Part shown: positions 1 through 10,223 of the stretch, piece by piece
How the letters are laid out: each line of letters opens with the position of its first letter
Numbering within the stretch: position 1 is the stretch's first letter
DNA from: Mortierella sp. BCC40632
Lineage: Eukaryota; Mortierellomycota; Mortierellomycetes; Mortierellales; Mortierellaceae
DNA: 64,000 nucleotides
Direction of reading: 5' to 3'
Assembly (NCBI GenBank): GCA_011634665.1
Contig: WAEK01000009.1
Location: 2,223,501 to 2,287,500, forward strand
Notes under the pieces: model-generated
Told to the model about the DNA's origin: nothing
Database searches by the model: none
What the model saw: the letters and a program-made list of their open reading frames with translations, nothing else
Translations under genes and position numbers: made by a program

Positions 1-2051
1 ACTTCAATATCGAGTCCAAAGCAACCTTCATCTCTTGCCCAATCTTTGTCAAATCGTCCCACATTTGATGCTGACCTGTGTTGCCAGCAACCTTTCCCTC
101 CAGTAATACGACGGAGATCCGATGGTTTCGTACAAGTGTTGTAGTTGCATAGTCAGGGATTAATAGGGACATCTCTGAACCTCTCGTCTCATGCTGTGTT
201 GCGGTCCTAAGGGACTAGCATGGTTAGATTGAAGCAGAACGTAGCTCCAGAACTAAACTCAGGATGGTACGAATACACTTACCAGTGACTTGTCGTATGT
301 GGGATCTTGAAATACGTCTCGAGGAAAGGACCCAGACGGGACTTCAAATATGTGTCCTCATTTGACGCACTGCAGTTCCAGTGCTGTCCAGTGCCAGCCA
401 TCTTTGTCAAGATAGACCTGAGGGAACGGTCCTTAGGAGGGAATTCTTCTAGAAGTTGCTCGAGCTTCTCAAACTTACTGTTGGCCAATCGATGGCTCCA
501 TTGGTGTACCTCTATGAGAACCTCGTTTGACAGTGGCGAAATGGAGTCTTTTAGTGCTTCGCACAAAGAATCCCATGTATTGTCATTGACCTCTCCATGG
601 AGACCTCCGTCTTGGAACTCTGCCTCCACTAAAAATATGAAGTTGACCGCCCTGTGCGAAGAAGAAATTAAGTGAGGTTAGGAAGAGTTCACCACATTTG
701 CATTCATACCTTCATCTGGGAAAACAGCATCCTTGTCTTCTTCTGCTAACAGGAACCTACAGCTTTTGGTGCGGATCCATGAGACCACCATTGTTTTCGA
801 TTACTCTATTTCTAAACTTCATCAGTTCGGTACCAACCACAGTCGCACCACACGTCCAATGACTTTGAACCTCGGAGTCTAATCGACCTGGACCATCGAG
901 ATAGTCCCAGAAATATAGTTTCGATGTCGAGTTGTATGTATCGTTGAGCTCATCAAAACTCAAATCGACGGGGTCCGTTGAGGGTAGATCTGATCCAAGC
1001 AACCGCCGAGGAGAATAGATAGGTGGAGTGGCGCATGAGCTGTTGTTGTCTGCAGTTGGTAGCTCTGAGAGAGAGACTTTAAATGTCAGTGTCGATATCG
1101 GTACGTTGGAAAAAGTACACTAGAGCTTTGACATAACACCATTGACTTGGCAAAAAACTCATTAATGAGACCATTACCTTTCTCGATTTTCTCCCTTGCC
1201 AGTTTGTTGCTTGAAGAAAGTGTCGACAGTCCAGGCTGTATGATATTTCTCGCGCCAGATGCGACCTCCGTGGAGGGACTCGATGGAGCAGACGCATGTG
1301 CAGGCATCTTAGGTGAGGCAGGCAGCGTGGTCTGTTTATCATCTCTCATCCCATTTTTGTCCTGGAAGTAGAGTTCCTCTGGTGTAGTTGATCTTTTCTG
1401 ATTCTGGTCAGAGACAAACTCTGAGGAGGTCACAGCGGCTTGGTCGTGTCGGAGTAGTGGCCCTAGTTGAGCTGCGCCGAAAATGCTGTCTTTAGTAGTA
1501 CTCGAAGCTACTTGGCAGGAAGATTTCAATGAGTACAGGTTTACATATCATTAACAGGGGTGCTCTGGGGTGAAATACATTGCCGCCATGTTGAGAACAT
1601 AGTAAATAAAGATTGCAAGAAAAGAAAGGCAGCCTCACATACCATCAAGGCCCCTGATCTTCTTGGTATAATGCTGGAATTGGGCATCAAGTTGATCAAC
1701 AGCATTCGTTTGCAAACTCAAATAATGCTTTCGATCAAGTTGCCGTTCCATATTGTTCACTTCTTCATCAAATCTCTTGTCCCAATATTTCTTCGTCTCG
1801 CCTGCTTGTTCTAGCCATTCTCGGCTCAGCCGCTTATGTTGATCAAATAGGTGCTGAATCTTACTTGACTCTATTCTTCGCAAAATTACATTTAGCCATC
1901 GTCTGTGAAGAACACTCTTGTCTTCAGCGTGGAAGGAACAATATTTGAAGTAATCAAGGTGATGGATTTCGGTCGGGAAGGCCAAACTGTAGAAGTACTC
2001 ATTGTCCTCAATGCTGTCGAACTCCGTATGCCAAGACGCCTTTCCACTCAT
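1..2051 (-). CDS. Uncharacterised fungal protein with PD-(D/E)XK-like motif, 3' end outside window
   Basis: Spliced minus-strand gene running off the left edge. Seen exons: 2051-1643 (ATG at 2051), 1510-1178, 1064 to about 760, about 645-283, and 214 to beyond 1. Introns 1 and 2 have GT-AG ends and join in frame. The last exon reads a PDY segment followed about 16 residues later by LLEGK, a D...ExK pattern typical of restriction-endonuclease-fold nucleases, then a helix containing WDDLTKIGQEMK. From memory of fungal proteomes this resembles a repeated Mortierella-type family of unknown function; I could not search. The third exon has a stop at about 763 where the following sequence stays open one base out of frame, so the gene may be frameshifted or the splice there is misjudged. 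The N-terminal exon is charged and helical with no recognised domain. Confidence 0.6.
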
Positions 2052-2200
2052 CTGTGTTTAATACAGGATGAATATTCCTAGGCATGAGAGCGTAACAGAT
2101 GAGAGACGGTTGCCATAATTATGGTAGTTAAAAGCCCTGGAATACCCTTAGCACCCTCATCGACGTCGTGCTAGGCTCGCCACCAGCGCACTTTTGAATG

Positions 2201-2577
2201 GTAAACGCACCAATCCCGCCCCACAACACTGCTGGGTCATGTGGAAGGAGGCCGCTTAAGTGAACATGCCCGACCGCCACCAGCTTCTCTTCTGCAGTAA
2301 GAAAGGAGTCGAAGAGACGCTGGCTGGAAGACTGAAGGCGACCACCTTCAGCGATCTTCCCGACGTTCGACCTAGGCCCACCACTCTTGGAATGGGTAAA
2401 CGCACCAATCCCGCCCCACAACACTGCTGGGTCATGTGGAAGGAGGCCGCTTAAGTGAACATGCCCGACCGCCACCAGCTTCTCTTCTGCAGTAAGAAAG
2501 GAGTCGAAGAGACGCTGGCTGGAAGACTGAAGGCGACCACCTTCAGCGATCTTCCCGACGTTCGACCTAGGCCCACC
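2201..2577. repeat. 195-bp tandem duplication, two units
   Basis: Unit 1 begins at 2201 and unit 2 at 2396; the two are nearly identical. The period is a multiple of three, so a minus-strand frame (2580-2128) stays open through both units as two near-identical 65-residue blocks. No domain is recognised. The minus-strand frame is followed upstream by a short A/T homopolymer near 2597. It is probably a recent duplication and may be non-coding. Confidence 0.8.
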
Positions 2578-2599
2578 CATTCATGCGCTAAAACTTAAA

Positions 2600-4770
2600 A
2601 AAAAAAAAAAACCTTGATTACCTTGATTCTAGCGTGTTCAGTAATTCAAGACGGACAAGAGATGCGACGCGTTGTCCAGATTGGGACGTTTCGATCGTGG
2701 GTGAGGGATATCGGAGTGCCTGACTGGGATGAGATTATCGAGTTGACGATGACAATCGAGGTTTGATTTTCTGGGAGTTGCTGTCAAGGGAAGCGTGAAG
2801 GGGACTCAGAGAATTAGATGGATGGGAAGTGAATGGTATGTGGCTTTTTTTTCCGAGCAACTATTCTTCATCTCCATCATCTCCATCTCCATCATCTCTT
2901 TCTTACCAACCATGTAAGATGTCATGGATACTCGACGCTCAAAAGGTCAGGACGCCCTTTTCGGCGAGAGTGAAGATAGGGGCCAGTGTATCCAGATAGA
3001 AAGGCGAGCTCAGCAGTCAATGGATGAAGAAACCGAGTTACAAAGGTGACTGCAACAGTCGTGGACAATCCGTTTACTGGCGTCAACAAAGGCATATTCA
3101 TCTTTGCCAATGTTATCACTCATGAAAATACTTCTATTAACAAGGCCATCAACGCCTTTGCGCGAGCGCATGATTGGGTCTACATTAGCACAGAGGTTAT
3201 ACGCTTCAAATCTCTTGTCACCAATTGGCAAGACTTACAACCGGATCTTCTACATTGGCCTTTGAAGAACGCATGGCGTGAACACTGACGATGGTCATAA
3301 AGGGAAAAGATTATCGAGGGACATGTTGTCACTCACCAGCACATGTTTCTGCCCATTTGTGATACACCACCTCCTGCAATAGAGCGTCCAGGCAAAGATC
3401 TCAGAGGATCTGTAAGCTTCGCTCTTTGTAGCCTCTGCTCCGTGTCTCACTGATAAGTCTGCAGGGAAGAAGGCAAACGATAACAAGCACCTTCAAATAC
3501 TTTTTGCAAGATCAAAAGTGAAAACACAATCCTAGAGCTTGACACTCGTAGATCTTGGCACCCAAATTTCTCAGCATCGATAATTCATAGCGCCGAAAAT
3601 CATATTTTGCACTCATAAAGCATAATCAGCAGAAAACTAAGCGCAGGGCGTTACCCTTGGAGCTTGTTTTATTTTTACACGGGTTGTCTTTTTTTTTTTT
3701 TTTTTTTTTTTTTTTCCTTCTTGTTAGTTGGGACTAACTATACTCCATCGCTCTTCCGGGATCTCTAGGCAATTGCCGACTTCCGCTTCATTTTGAAAGA
3801 GTCTGCCGTATCTGAAGCCATACTACTGATTGAGCTACGCCAACACAAGTGGAAGCACCATTAGAACTGCTTGACTATTTGAATAAGAGCTGAGAAACGT
3901 CGATATTCGTAGATGGTGTGCTGCCCCAAGACGTGTCATACGCCTTGATCGATACAAATGACTACATTGAGTCTTGGCACAGCATTCTCAGGCCTACTTT
4001 TTCAGGGATCGGCACCAATGTTGAGCTGGCTGAGTCATCTACATTCTTGCATTCATAGCCATCCCTCGCTTCCAAGAAAAAAAAGTACGGCCTAAGTGCT
4101 TTGATGAGGGTTGGTCGAGTAGATCCTGCACGAAAGACTGAGTTATGATTCACGAAGATCACTCAGGAACATATTCAAATAAGAGGTTCATAAGGCTAAA
4201 GGAATGAGCCTCTTGTCCAGGTTTCTAACCAGGTACTCCGCGCGGAGCCCTTCACAAGACTAGAAAAAGCGTAGTTGGTGCTCCTACAGACACTGCATAT
4301 TCAGACATGATATGGTGAAGAGGACGTCCAAGGAAATCAAGACAACAAACGTGCACTGCTTGCTCAAGCCCATCAAGAATATCTAGAGCACTGGCCCCAG
4401 TGAGCAGGACCGATCACCTTTTGGACCCTGATCATGACTTGATCGCTCAGAAAGATAAAAGCAAACCTCTGGCAAACGAAGAAACGATAAATAATCTCTT
4501 TTCCTAATTAACTAATCTTTGCAAACAGGAGGCTTCTTGCCTCAATATCCACAGCAAGCGCCTGAGAATTAACTATGATAAGTAAGCATATGGGTTAAAC
4601 TGGTAAATATGCAGTATATTGATGAAAAAGACGATTTACTAGTTTCCTTAGCCCTTTTCTCAGGAACCATTGATCCTAGACGGATAAAGTTGGGGTCCTT
4701 AGGATACTTGGGTCAGATACCAACACTTTTACTTAGCGAAGCCCTCGTCACTGTTTACTAATGATGTTCT

Positions 4771-4816
<46 letters not shown>

Positions 4817-5100
4817 TCTTGGGACACTTTATAAATGAGGAGCTGTCAGATATTAGGACGTCTATCTGAATGCAAGAATGGTCACGGAAAAGTAGGGGAG
4901 GGGTGGTGTCTTGGTGGTCTGGAGTAAACTTGCCGTTGATTTAAGGACTCTCGGCTTTCTCTTGAGTATTTGAGTACGCCACAACTTCATCCTCACTCCA
5001 TGCCTGTCACAGCATTTTGCACCAACTTCACTCATCGTTGTCCTTCTATCCCTTTCTTACCATTCTCGCCATTCTCATCTCCTTTGCTGTCTCTTTTTCT
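2600..5100. other. No recognisable gene
   Basis: Only short overlapping frames on both strands, none with a recognisable domain or coherent exon chain. It holds a T tract near 3691-3715 and an A tract of about 40 bases at 4770-4810. Confidence 0.5.
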
Positions 5101-5114
5101 CTTTGATTACACTT

Positions 5115-5120
<6 letters not shown>

Positions 5121-5184
<64 letters not shown>
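5121..5184. repeat. (TC)n microsatellite
   Basis: Uninterrupted TC dinucleotides over about 64 bases. Ser/Leu-rich frames across it are an artefact of the repeat. Confidence 0.95.
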
Positions 5185-5187
<3 letters not shown>

Positions 5188-5368
5188 CAAGAGTCTTTGC
5201 CCCGAATTCATCAGTATTTGGGTTGCCTGTGCATTACGGGTGCTGCCTTTTTTTATACACTGCAAAACTGACATCGAATCGGATGGGATCACTAGAGGAA
5301 CGTCGTCAGGTCACGAGCGCCAACTTTATCTTGGTGCTGCATTGAGGTATGTACCTGCGGTATCTTGA

Positions 5369-6179
5369 TTGCTACTTAAGTTAGGCGAAAGAACTACCAT
5401 GACTGGTAACTCATCCAAAGGAGATCCTGCCGCCGAGACAGATAACTTGGAACTGAAGGAGCTTTACAAGCGAAAGCGTAGACGTAATGAGTCTAGGAAG
5501 CTGCATTTGGATGAGAGGCAACTGGCTAGTGTTCTTCAACTCAACTCACCAACTCACCGACTCAACTCAACTCAACTCATGAGTTGAGTTGAGTTCAAAC
5601 TTTCCCCCAACTCGTGTAACATGAGTTGAGTTGAGTCGAAGCTTTTTTCGACTCATGAACTCATGAGTTGAGTTGAGTTGAGTTGAGTTGGAGTGAGTCG
5701 ACTCGCTTACAGGGCGTAGATGCCCTGAGTTGAGATGAGTTCAACTTTTCAACTCATGAGTTGAGTTGAGTTGAGTTGAGTTCAAACTTTTCGACTCATG
5801 AGTTGAGTTGAGTTCAGATTTTTTCCAGCTCATGTGGGCATGAGTTGAGTTGAGTCGAACCTCCAACTCAACTCAACTCGACTCATGGGAAACACTACAA
5901 CTGGCAAGAGATGATGAGCTTGAAGTATTTGCCACGGGTCGATGCGAACTACAACAACCGTTACTCTATTGGAAGCTCCATCAAGAAGAGTATCCCTATC
6001 TCTCCAAGATGGCGAGAGACTTTTTTGCTGTCCCAGCAACATCGGCCCCATCTGAACGGTGCTTTTCAAAAGCAAGGGCTCTCTTACCTTACCAGAGGAA
6101 TCGACTCGGGTCGGGAACGATACAACAATTGATGCTTTTGGACTCATGGTACAATTACTTTGATAAAAGTGACAATTAA
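5369..6179 (+). pseudogene. hAT transposase C-terminal fragment, split by a miniature element
   Basis: The downstream half (5906-6179) encodes a classic hAT C-terminal dimerisation region: a WKLHQEEYPYLSKMARDF segment, then PATSAPSERCFS and a run ending in LLDSWYNYF and a stop. The upstream half (to 5526) is a charged, K/R-rich stretch ending DERQLA. The two halves are one reading frame interrupted at 5527-5897 by an inserted element with an 8-bp duplication; removing element plus one duplication continues the frame directly from RQLA into RDDELEV. The BED finger and catalytic core are absent, so this is a decayed 3' piece. An intron-like stretch near 5345-5380 resembles sequence downstream of the hAT gene at 27.98 kb, suggesting a related family. 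Confidence 0.8.
5519..5905. mobile_element. Miniature hAT element of GAGTT repeats, with target duplication
   Basis: The element spans 5527-5897 (371 bp). It starts TAGTGTTC and ends GAAACACTA, so its termini are inverted (TAGTGTT), in keeping with hAT ends. Both flanks carry the 8-bp duplication CAACTGGC (5519-5526 and 5898-5905), as expected of hAT insertion. The interior is almost wholly ACTCA/GAGTT pentamers in both orientations, able to form long hairpins, plus short spacers. It has no coding capacity. It sits inside the hAT transposase fragment described above. Confidence 0.9.
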
Positions 6180-6412
6180 GACGTGTTGGGACGGTATAAA
6201 GCTATAAAGCATGGGGTCAGGGGTATTATCAACTGCGAAGCATCAAGTGGAGAGATGGAGAAGCAACAAAGGATATTTGAAAAGTTGGGAGAGAAAGAGG
6301 TAGAGAGAGAACAAGTAAAATAAGAGAGGTGAGGCGAGAACATGTCAAGAAGAGAGGTCGAATAAAGTATTCTCTTAGTAGGCAGCTGCATATAATGAAC
6401 AAGTTACATTGA

Positions 6413-6570
6413 TTTTTTTTTGTTTGCACGTTGGCATGTAAAATACAGAAGACCCAGGTGGCAAGAGCCGCCCCGTTGCCACTTGGTGCAAAAATGAGAT
6501 TACCCTCACGCATGAGGCCCTATGAAACCCCAAATACTCAACAGCCATCACCCACGTACGCATGAGCGGA
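6413..6570 (-). mobile_element. 5'-truncated LINE 3' end
   Basis: Read on the minus strand this stretch shares blocks with the 3' non-coding end of the LINE at 13.4-15.6 kb: a CATGCGTACGTGGGTGATGG block, then ACCAAGTGGCAAC and GGGCGGC, and it ends in a short A run (6412-6420 as T on the plus strand). It is therefore a very short, dead copy of the same LINE family. Confidence 0.65.
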
Positions 6571-6660
6571 CTGCAAGTCTTGGCTAAGGTTGCGAAGATA
6601 CAAAAAATATCAGCTGGAAAAGGCATCAAATCCTATTGACCAGTGCTCCTCCTCGACACG

Positions 6661-6900
6661 CTTTTTTTTTTTTTTTTTTGCCTTCACCTCTTTTTTGCCT
6701 CCATCTCCTCTGTCTCCATCTCTTTTGCCTCCATCTCCTATCTGTCTCCATCTTTTTGCCTCCATCTCCTCTGTCTCCATCTTTTTGTTCTCCATCTCCT
6801 CTGTCTCCATCTTTTTTGCCTCCATCTCCTCTGTCTCTATCTCTTTTTTGCATTTCATCTTAACTTGGCTTCCATCTCATCTTAAATCCTCTTTTTACCT
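6661..6900. repeat. CTCCATCT-type minisatellite
   Basis: A T tract followed by degenerate tandem units of roughly 25-35 bases built on CTCCATCTCCTCTGTCTCCATC. Repetitive frames on both strands follow from the repeat and are not called as genes. Confidence 0.8.
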
Positions 6901-7237
6901 CCATCCCTTTTCCATCCATCTGTTTGTTTCCATCAATGCTCTTTGCAAATCGTCTTCTTCTGTCTCCATCTCTTTTGCCCCTACTATCTTCTTCTGGCTC
7001 CATCATCTCCAACACTTTTATTGTGCTATAATGTTCTATTCCGGAACCTCTTGTCAACTATTCCCTTGTTTCTAACCTTTCTGGCTCCATGGCATACACT
7101 CTCTCCTTCTTATTGCGTTTTATCGTTTCGATTTGATTTGCGTGCGTCCTGTCAGGGACAGCATCAACCCATAACTCTTGACCAGGCTATTTTTCACGCC
7201 GGGCGGATGATGGGAGCTCATTATCTTTGCGGCGGAC

Positions 7238-7277
7238 ACGCTCACACACACACTCACACCCTCACACACAACTCACA

Positions 7278-7358
<81 letters not shown>

Positions 7359-7376
7359 GTCTATCTTTTTTTTTTT

Positions 7377-7409
<33 letters not shown>

Positions 7410-7440
7410 TCTCTTTTTCTCTTTTTCTCTCTCTTTTTCT
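7238..7440. repeat. Compound (CA)n/(TC)n/(T)n microsatellite
   Basis: CACACA-rich start (7238-7275), about 75 bases of TC (7281-7354), then T runs alternating with TC. No gene is supported here. Confidence 0.95.
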
Positions 7441-7796
7441 AACTTACAAACACACAGTCTTCCTCTAAAGTGATCACTGATTGCAATGTCCCACACAGGA
7501 TCAGTCAAGCCGAGGATTTATTTTGCACTATAGGATGTGAAGGCACTGACCTGTGTTTTTAATGATTCTATCTGGCTATTAATCGCTTTGGTATTTCTCG
7601 TCTAGCTCATTGATCCTGCCTGTTAGTCTTTAGTAATACTTTTCATAGCACCAAACAGACCCAATCTCTCACTAGATAGATTTAGGCACTAGTACTGGCT
7701 GGCCGTCCTCGCATCAGTCTTTGCTAAATAAACAAATTCATAATTCCATACAAAAATGCAACGAGAACACCTACAAGTTCCTGAAAAGATTACCTG

Positions 7797-8388
7797 AGCT
7801 GAGCTGGATTTGTGAGTTGAGCTGCCGTGTTCATGATGTGAGTTGGCAAGCTCATGAGTTGAGTTGGTGAGTTGAGTTGGTGAGTTCGTGAGTTGAGTTG
7901 GTGAGTTGGTGAGTTGAGTCGGTGAGTTCAAGAGTTGAGTTCATGAGTTGAGTTGGTGAGTTGAGTTGGTGAGTTAGTGAGTTGAGTTGGTGAGTTGAGT
8001 TGGTGAGTTAGTGAGTTGAGTCGGTGAGTTCATGAGTTGAGTTCGTGAGTTGAGTTGGTGAGTTCGTGAGTTGAGTTGGTGAGTTCGTGAGTTGAGTTGG
8101 TGAGTTCGTGAGTTGAGTTGGTGAGTTCGTGAGTTGAGTTCATGAGTTCGTGAGTTGAGCTGAGTTGAGTTGGTGAGTTGGTGAGTTGAGTTGAGTTGAG
8201 TTGGTGAGTTCATGAGTTGAGTTGAGTTGAGTTGGTGAGTTCATGAGTTGAGTTGAGTTGAGTTCAATTTTTTTGAACTCAAATACAGTTGAGTTGAGTT
8301 GAGTTAAAATTTTTTTGAACTCATGGGTACATGAGTTGAGTTGAGTCGGACCCCCAACTCAACTCAACTCAACTCATGGGAAACACTA
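7797..8388. mobile_element. Long GAGTT-repeat miniature hAT element, left end unclear
   Basis: About 590 bp of degenerate GAGTT pentamers with GGTGAGTT and CATGAGTT variants. The right end (8375-8388) is the same CATGGGAAACACTA terminus as in the 5.5-kb copy. No TAGTGTT start or matching 8-bp duplication is seen on the left, so that end is eroded or deleted. On the right it abuts, and truncates, a minus-strand zinc-finger frame. Confidence 0.75.
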
Positions 8389-8567
8389 CTTGCTGTGTAG
8401 TGTCGTTGCATGTCGTTCCTGGTGGCGTACGTATTGGTACAGTGTGGGTCCGCGCATGGGACGCGGTCGTGCTTGCTTATGTTTTGACAGTGAAGCGGTA
8501 AAATTGGTTGGGGCGAGGATGGTGTAAGGTCAAGAAGCAAAACGCAAGATAATTTTGGTGGATACAT
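8389..8567 (-). pseudogene. C2H2-type zinc-finger fragment
   Basis: A minus-strand frame contains CADPHC followed after 12 residues by a histidine (RHY), the start of a C2H2 finger; the expected second histidine is cut off exactly where the miniature hAT element joins at 8388. No longer protein can be assembled. The original gene is unknown. Confidence 0.4.
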
Positions 8568-8875
8568 GATTTATTGATCGACAGGCTCGTCATACAAAGC
8601 CACATTTATCATGCCAGAGAATGGATTTACTAACCAACTCTTGACGCTTACTGCTGCGTCTCCGAATGATACATAATCATATTGTTTGTCGGATTGCTCT
8701 GTTGCAGCCAACGTATGTACAGCTCGCTGTAGGCAGAACGATGTTCCCTGGCAACCGCATGAATCGAAACCAGTTGAATGGAGTTGCCTGTTGATGCTTC
8801 GATAAGACTACCAGATACTATCCGGCGTGAACTCCTGTTGTCGATCTCACCTGTACACACCCTGCCAAGATGTTC

Positions 8876-9842
8876 CTAGGTCGCTGTTCCACGACATCCA
8901 AATCCAAGAGTTATCATGGCAGCAGAGGGTATATGGTGCCGATTATTATCCTTGACCAAGTCGAGAATAGATCCCGCTGCGAGATTCCTTGATGCCGAAT
9001 CAGGCGTAGATGGATCGGGGAGGTCCATGAACAACAGGCTGGGTCTATTTTCAGGTGCTATCCCGAATCCACGACGCCATGCTCTCGGTAAACCACGAAT
9101 GGATCCGTCAGTCACAGGAAGATTTCCATTGCCCCTCACAAACGCGTCAAGGAAGGTGGCGATTGGTCCTGGTGCAAAGAACTTGTCCGAAATTGTTTTG
9201 ATGTCGGCATGGAGATCGCCTATTGTATGAGAAGAAAGGGTGCGTATGTTAGAACCACCAAAAAAAAAAAAAAAAAAAAAAAAAAAAAGCAGGAACAAGA
9301 GAACATAAGCGAGGTCATACCAGACAGTGGCGAACTGGGATGAGAACCATCCGAATGGTATCCAGGAAGTGGAGTCAATGAGCGAGAAGGCGCTGGTGCA
9401 TGCATCACTAATGGAACAAGGGAGGGAAAAAAAAGAAAGGTTAGCGGGGTGAACAAAACCATGTTTACAGGATCAATGAACAAGACGCGTCTCATTACCT
9501 AAGGGAGGAGGGCTCTGGACAATGATATGATTGTCTTTTGGGAGGCGCCTCTGGAAAGGCATCAGTAATGTCGTCTGTCTCATCAAGCTCTTCTTTTGAT
9601 GGAACATCAGCAAGCCAAATCTCCTTGCGGTCCTTCTTTGGCAGAACAGGAACAGAGATGCACCAGAGGGTGAGGTCCTTGGCATCAACTCCGCTGAATG
9701 TGTCAGGAATCTTGGCCTTGATGGAGTCTTTGAGAGCATCAACGGTCTTTGTGGATTCAATCTCGACCGAGAAGGCATTAGCCTCTCCATCAAGCAGACA
9801 GAACAAAGTGAGGGGGATGGCTGTCATGGTGTTGTGAGGCAT
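8876..9842 (-). pseudogene. Crinkler (CRN)-type protein, broken
   Basis: Exon 1 (ATG at 9842 or 9827) encodes a crinkler-type N-terminal ubiquitin-like header: LFCLLDGE, later LTLWCISVPV, as in other CRN-family proteins. A second exon (from about 9410 to 9325, preceded by a TTAG acceptor) is Pro/Ser-rich, and a third (about 9219-8880) carries a DLPDPSTPDSASRN segment that I recognise from fungal crinklers. Exon 1 is broken: near 9540 the frame shifts by one base at a four-A run, after which the expected header end lies in another frame. The third exon ends at a stop where a nucleotide-binding loop would be expected and the loop is degenerate. A 30-base A tract lies in the second intron. Crinklers are secreted or nuclear effectors or conflict proteins in other organisms; here probably inactive. 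Confidence 0.7.
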
Positions 9843-10223
9843 CAGTGGAAAGAAGGAGAGGAGGAAAGGAAGATGCGAGGTGCAGAGAAAGCGAGAGATG
9901 AAAGAAAAGGACGGGATTTAAAAAGGAACAGGAAGAAGGGACGGAAAGGCGTGAGAACGGTGGCAAAGACGATGCAAAGGCGGAATTGGTGGCAAAAAGA
10001 GATAGAGAGTAACGAAAAGTGAGATCAAAAGAGAGCGTGAGAGTGAGGAGGGTGACATTGCAGGGAGACACGCCGAAAGTGGGTGGAGATGCGAGGTGAC
10101 GCAGCAACTACGGCAAAGTAGAAAATCGGCGACGTAACGAAGTGGCTTGGCGTCCAAGCATCTTTGCCAACTTTCAGCCTCCAGCTTTTCGCGTCATTTG
10201 TTCTTCATTCTCTTTTACACACC

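Noticed and set aside
4970..5368. Ser/Leu-rich ORF over the TC repeat
   Set aside because: Openness is due to the dinucleotide repeat; no domain or coding signal outside it.
5521..5900. Telomeric or subtelomeric repeat
   Set aside because: GAGTT is not a known fungal telomere unit and the array has transposon ends with an 8-bp target duplication.
6590..7075. Overlapping long ORFs on both strands
   Set aside because: All are translations of pyrimidine-rich minisatellite sequence.
7797..8388. CRISPR-like array
   Set aside because: Repeats are contiguous pentamers with no unique spacers, in a eukaryotic setting.
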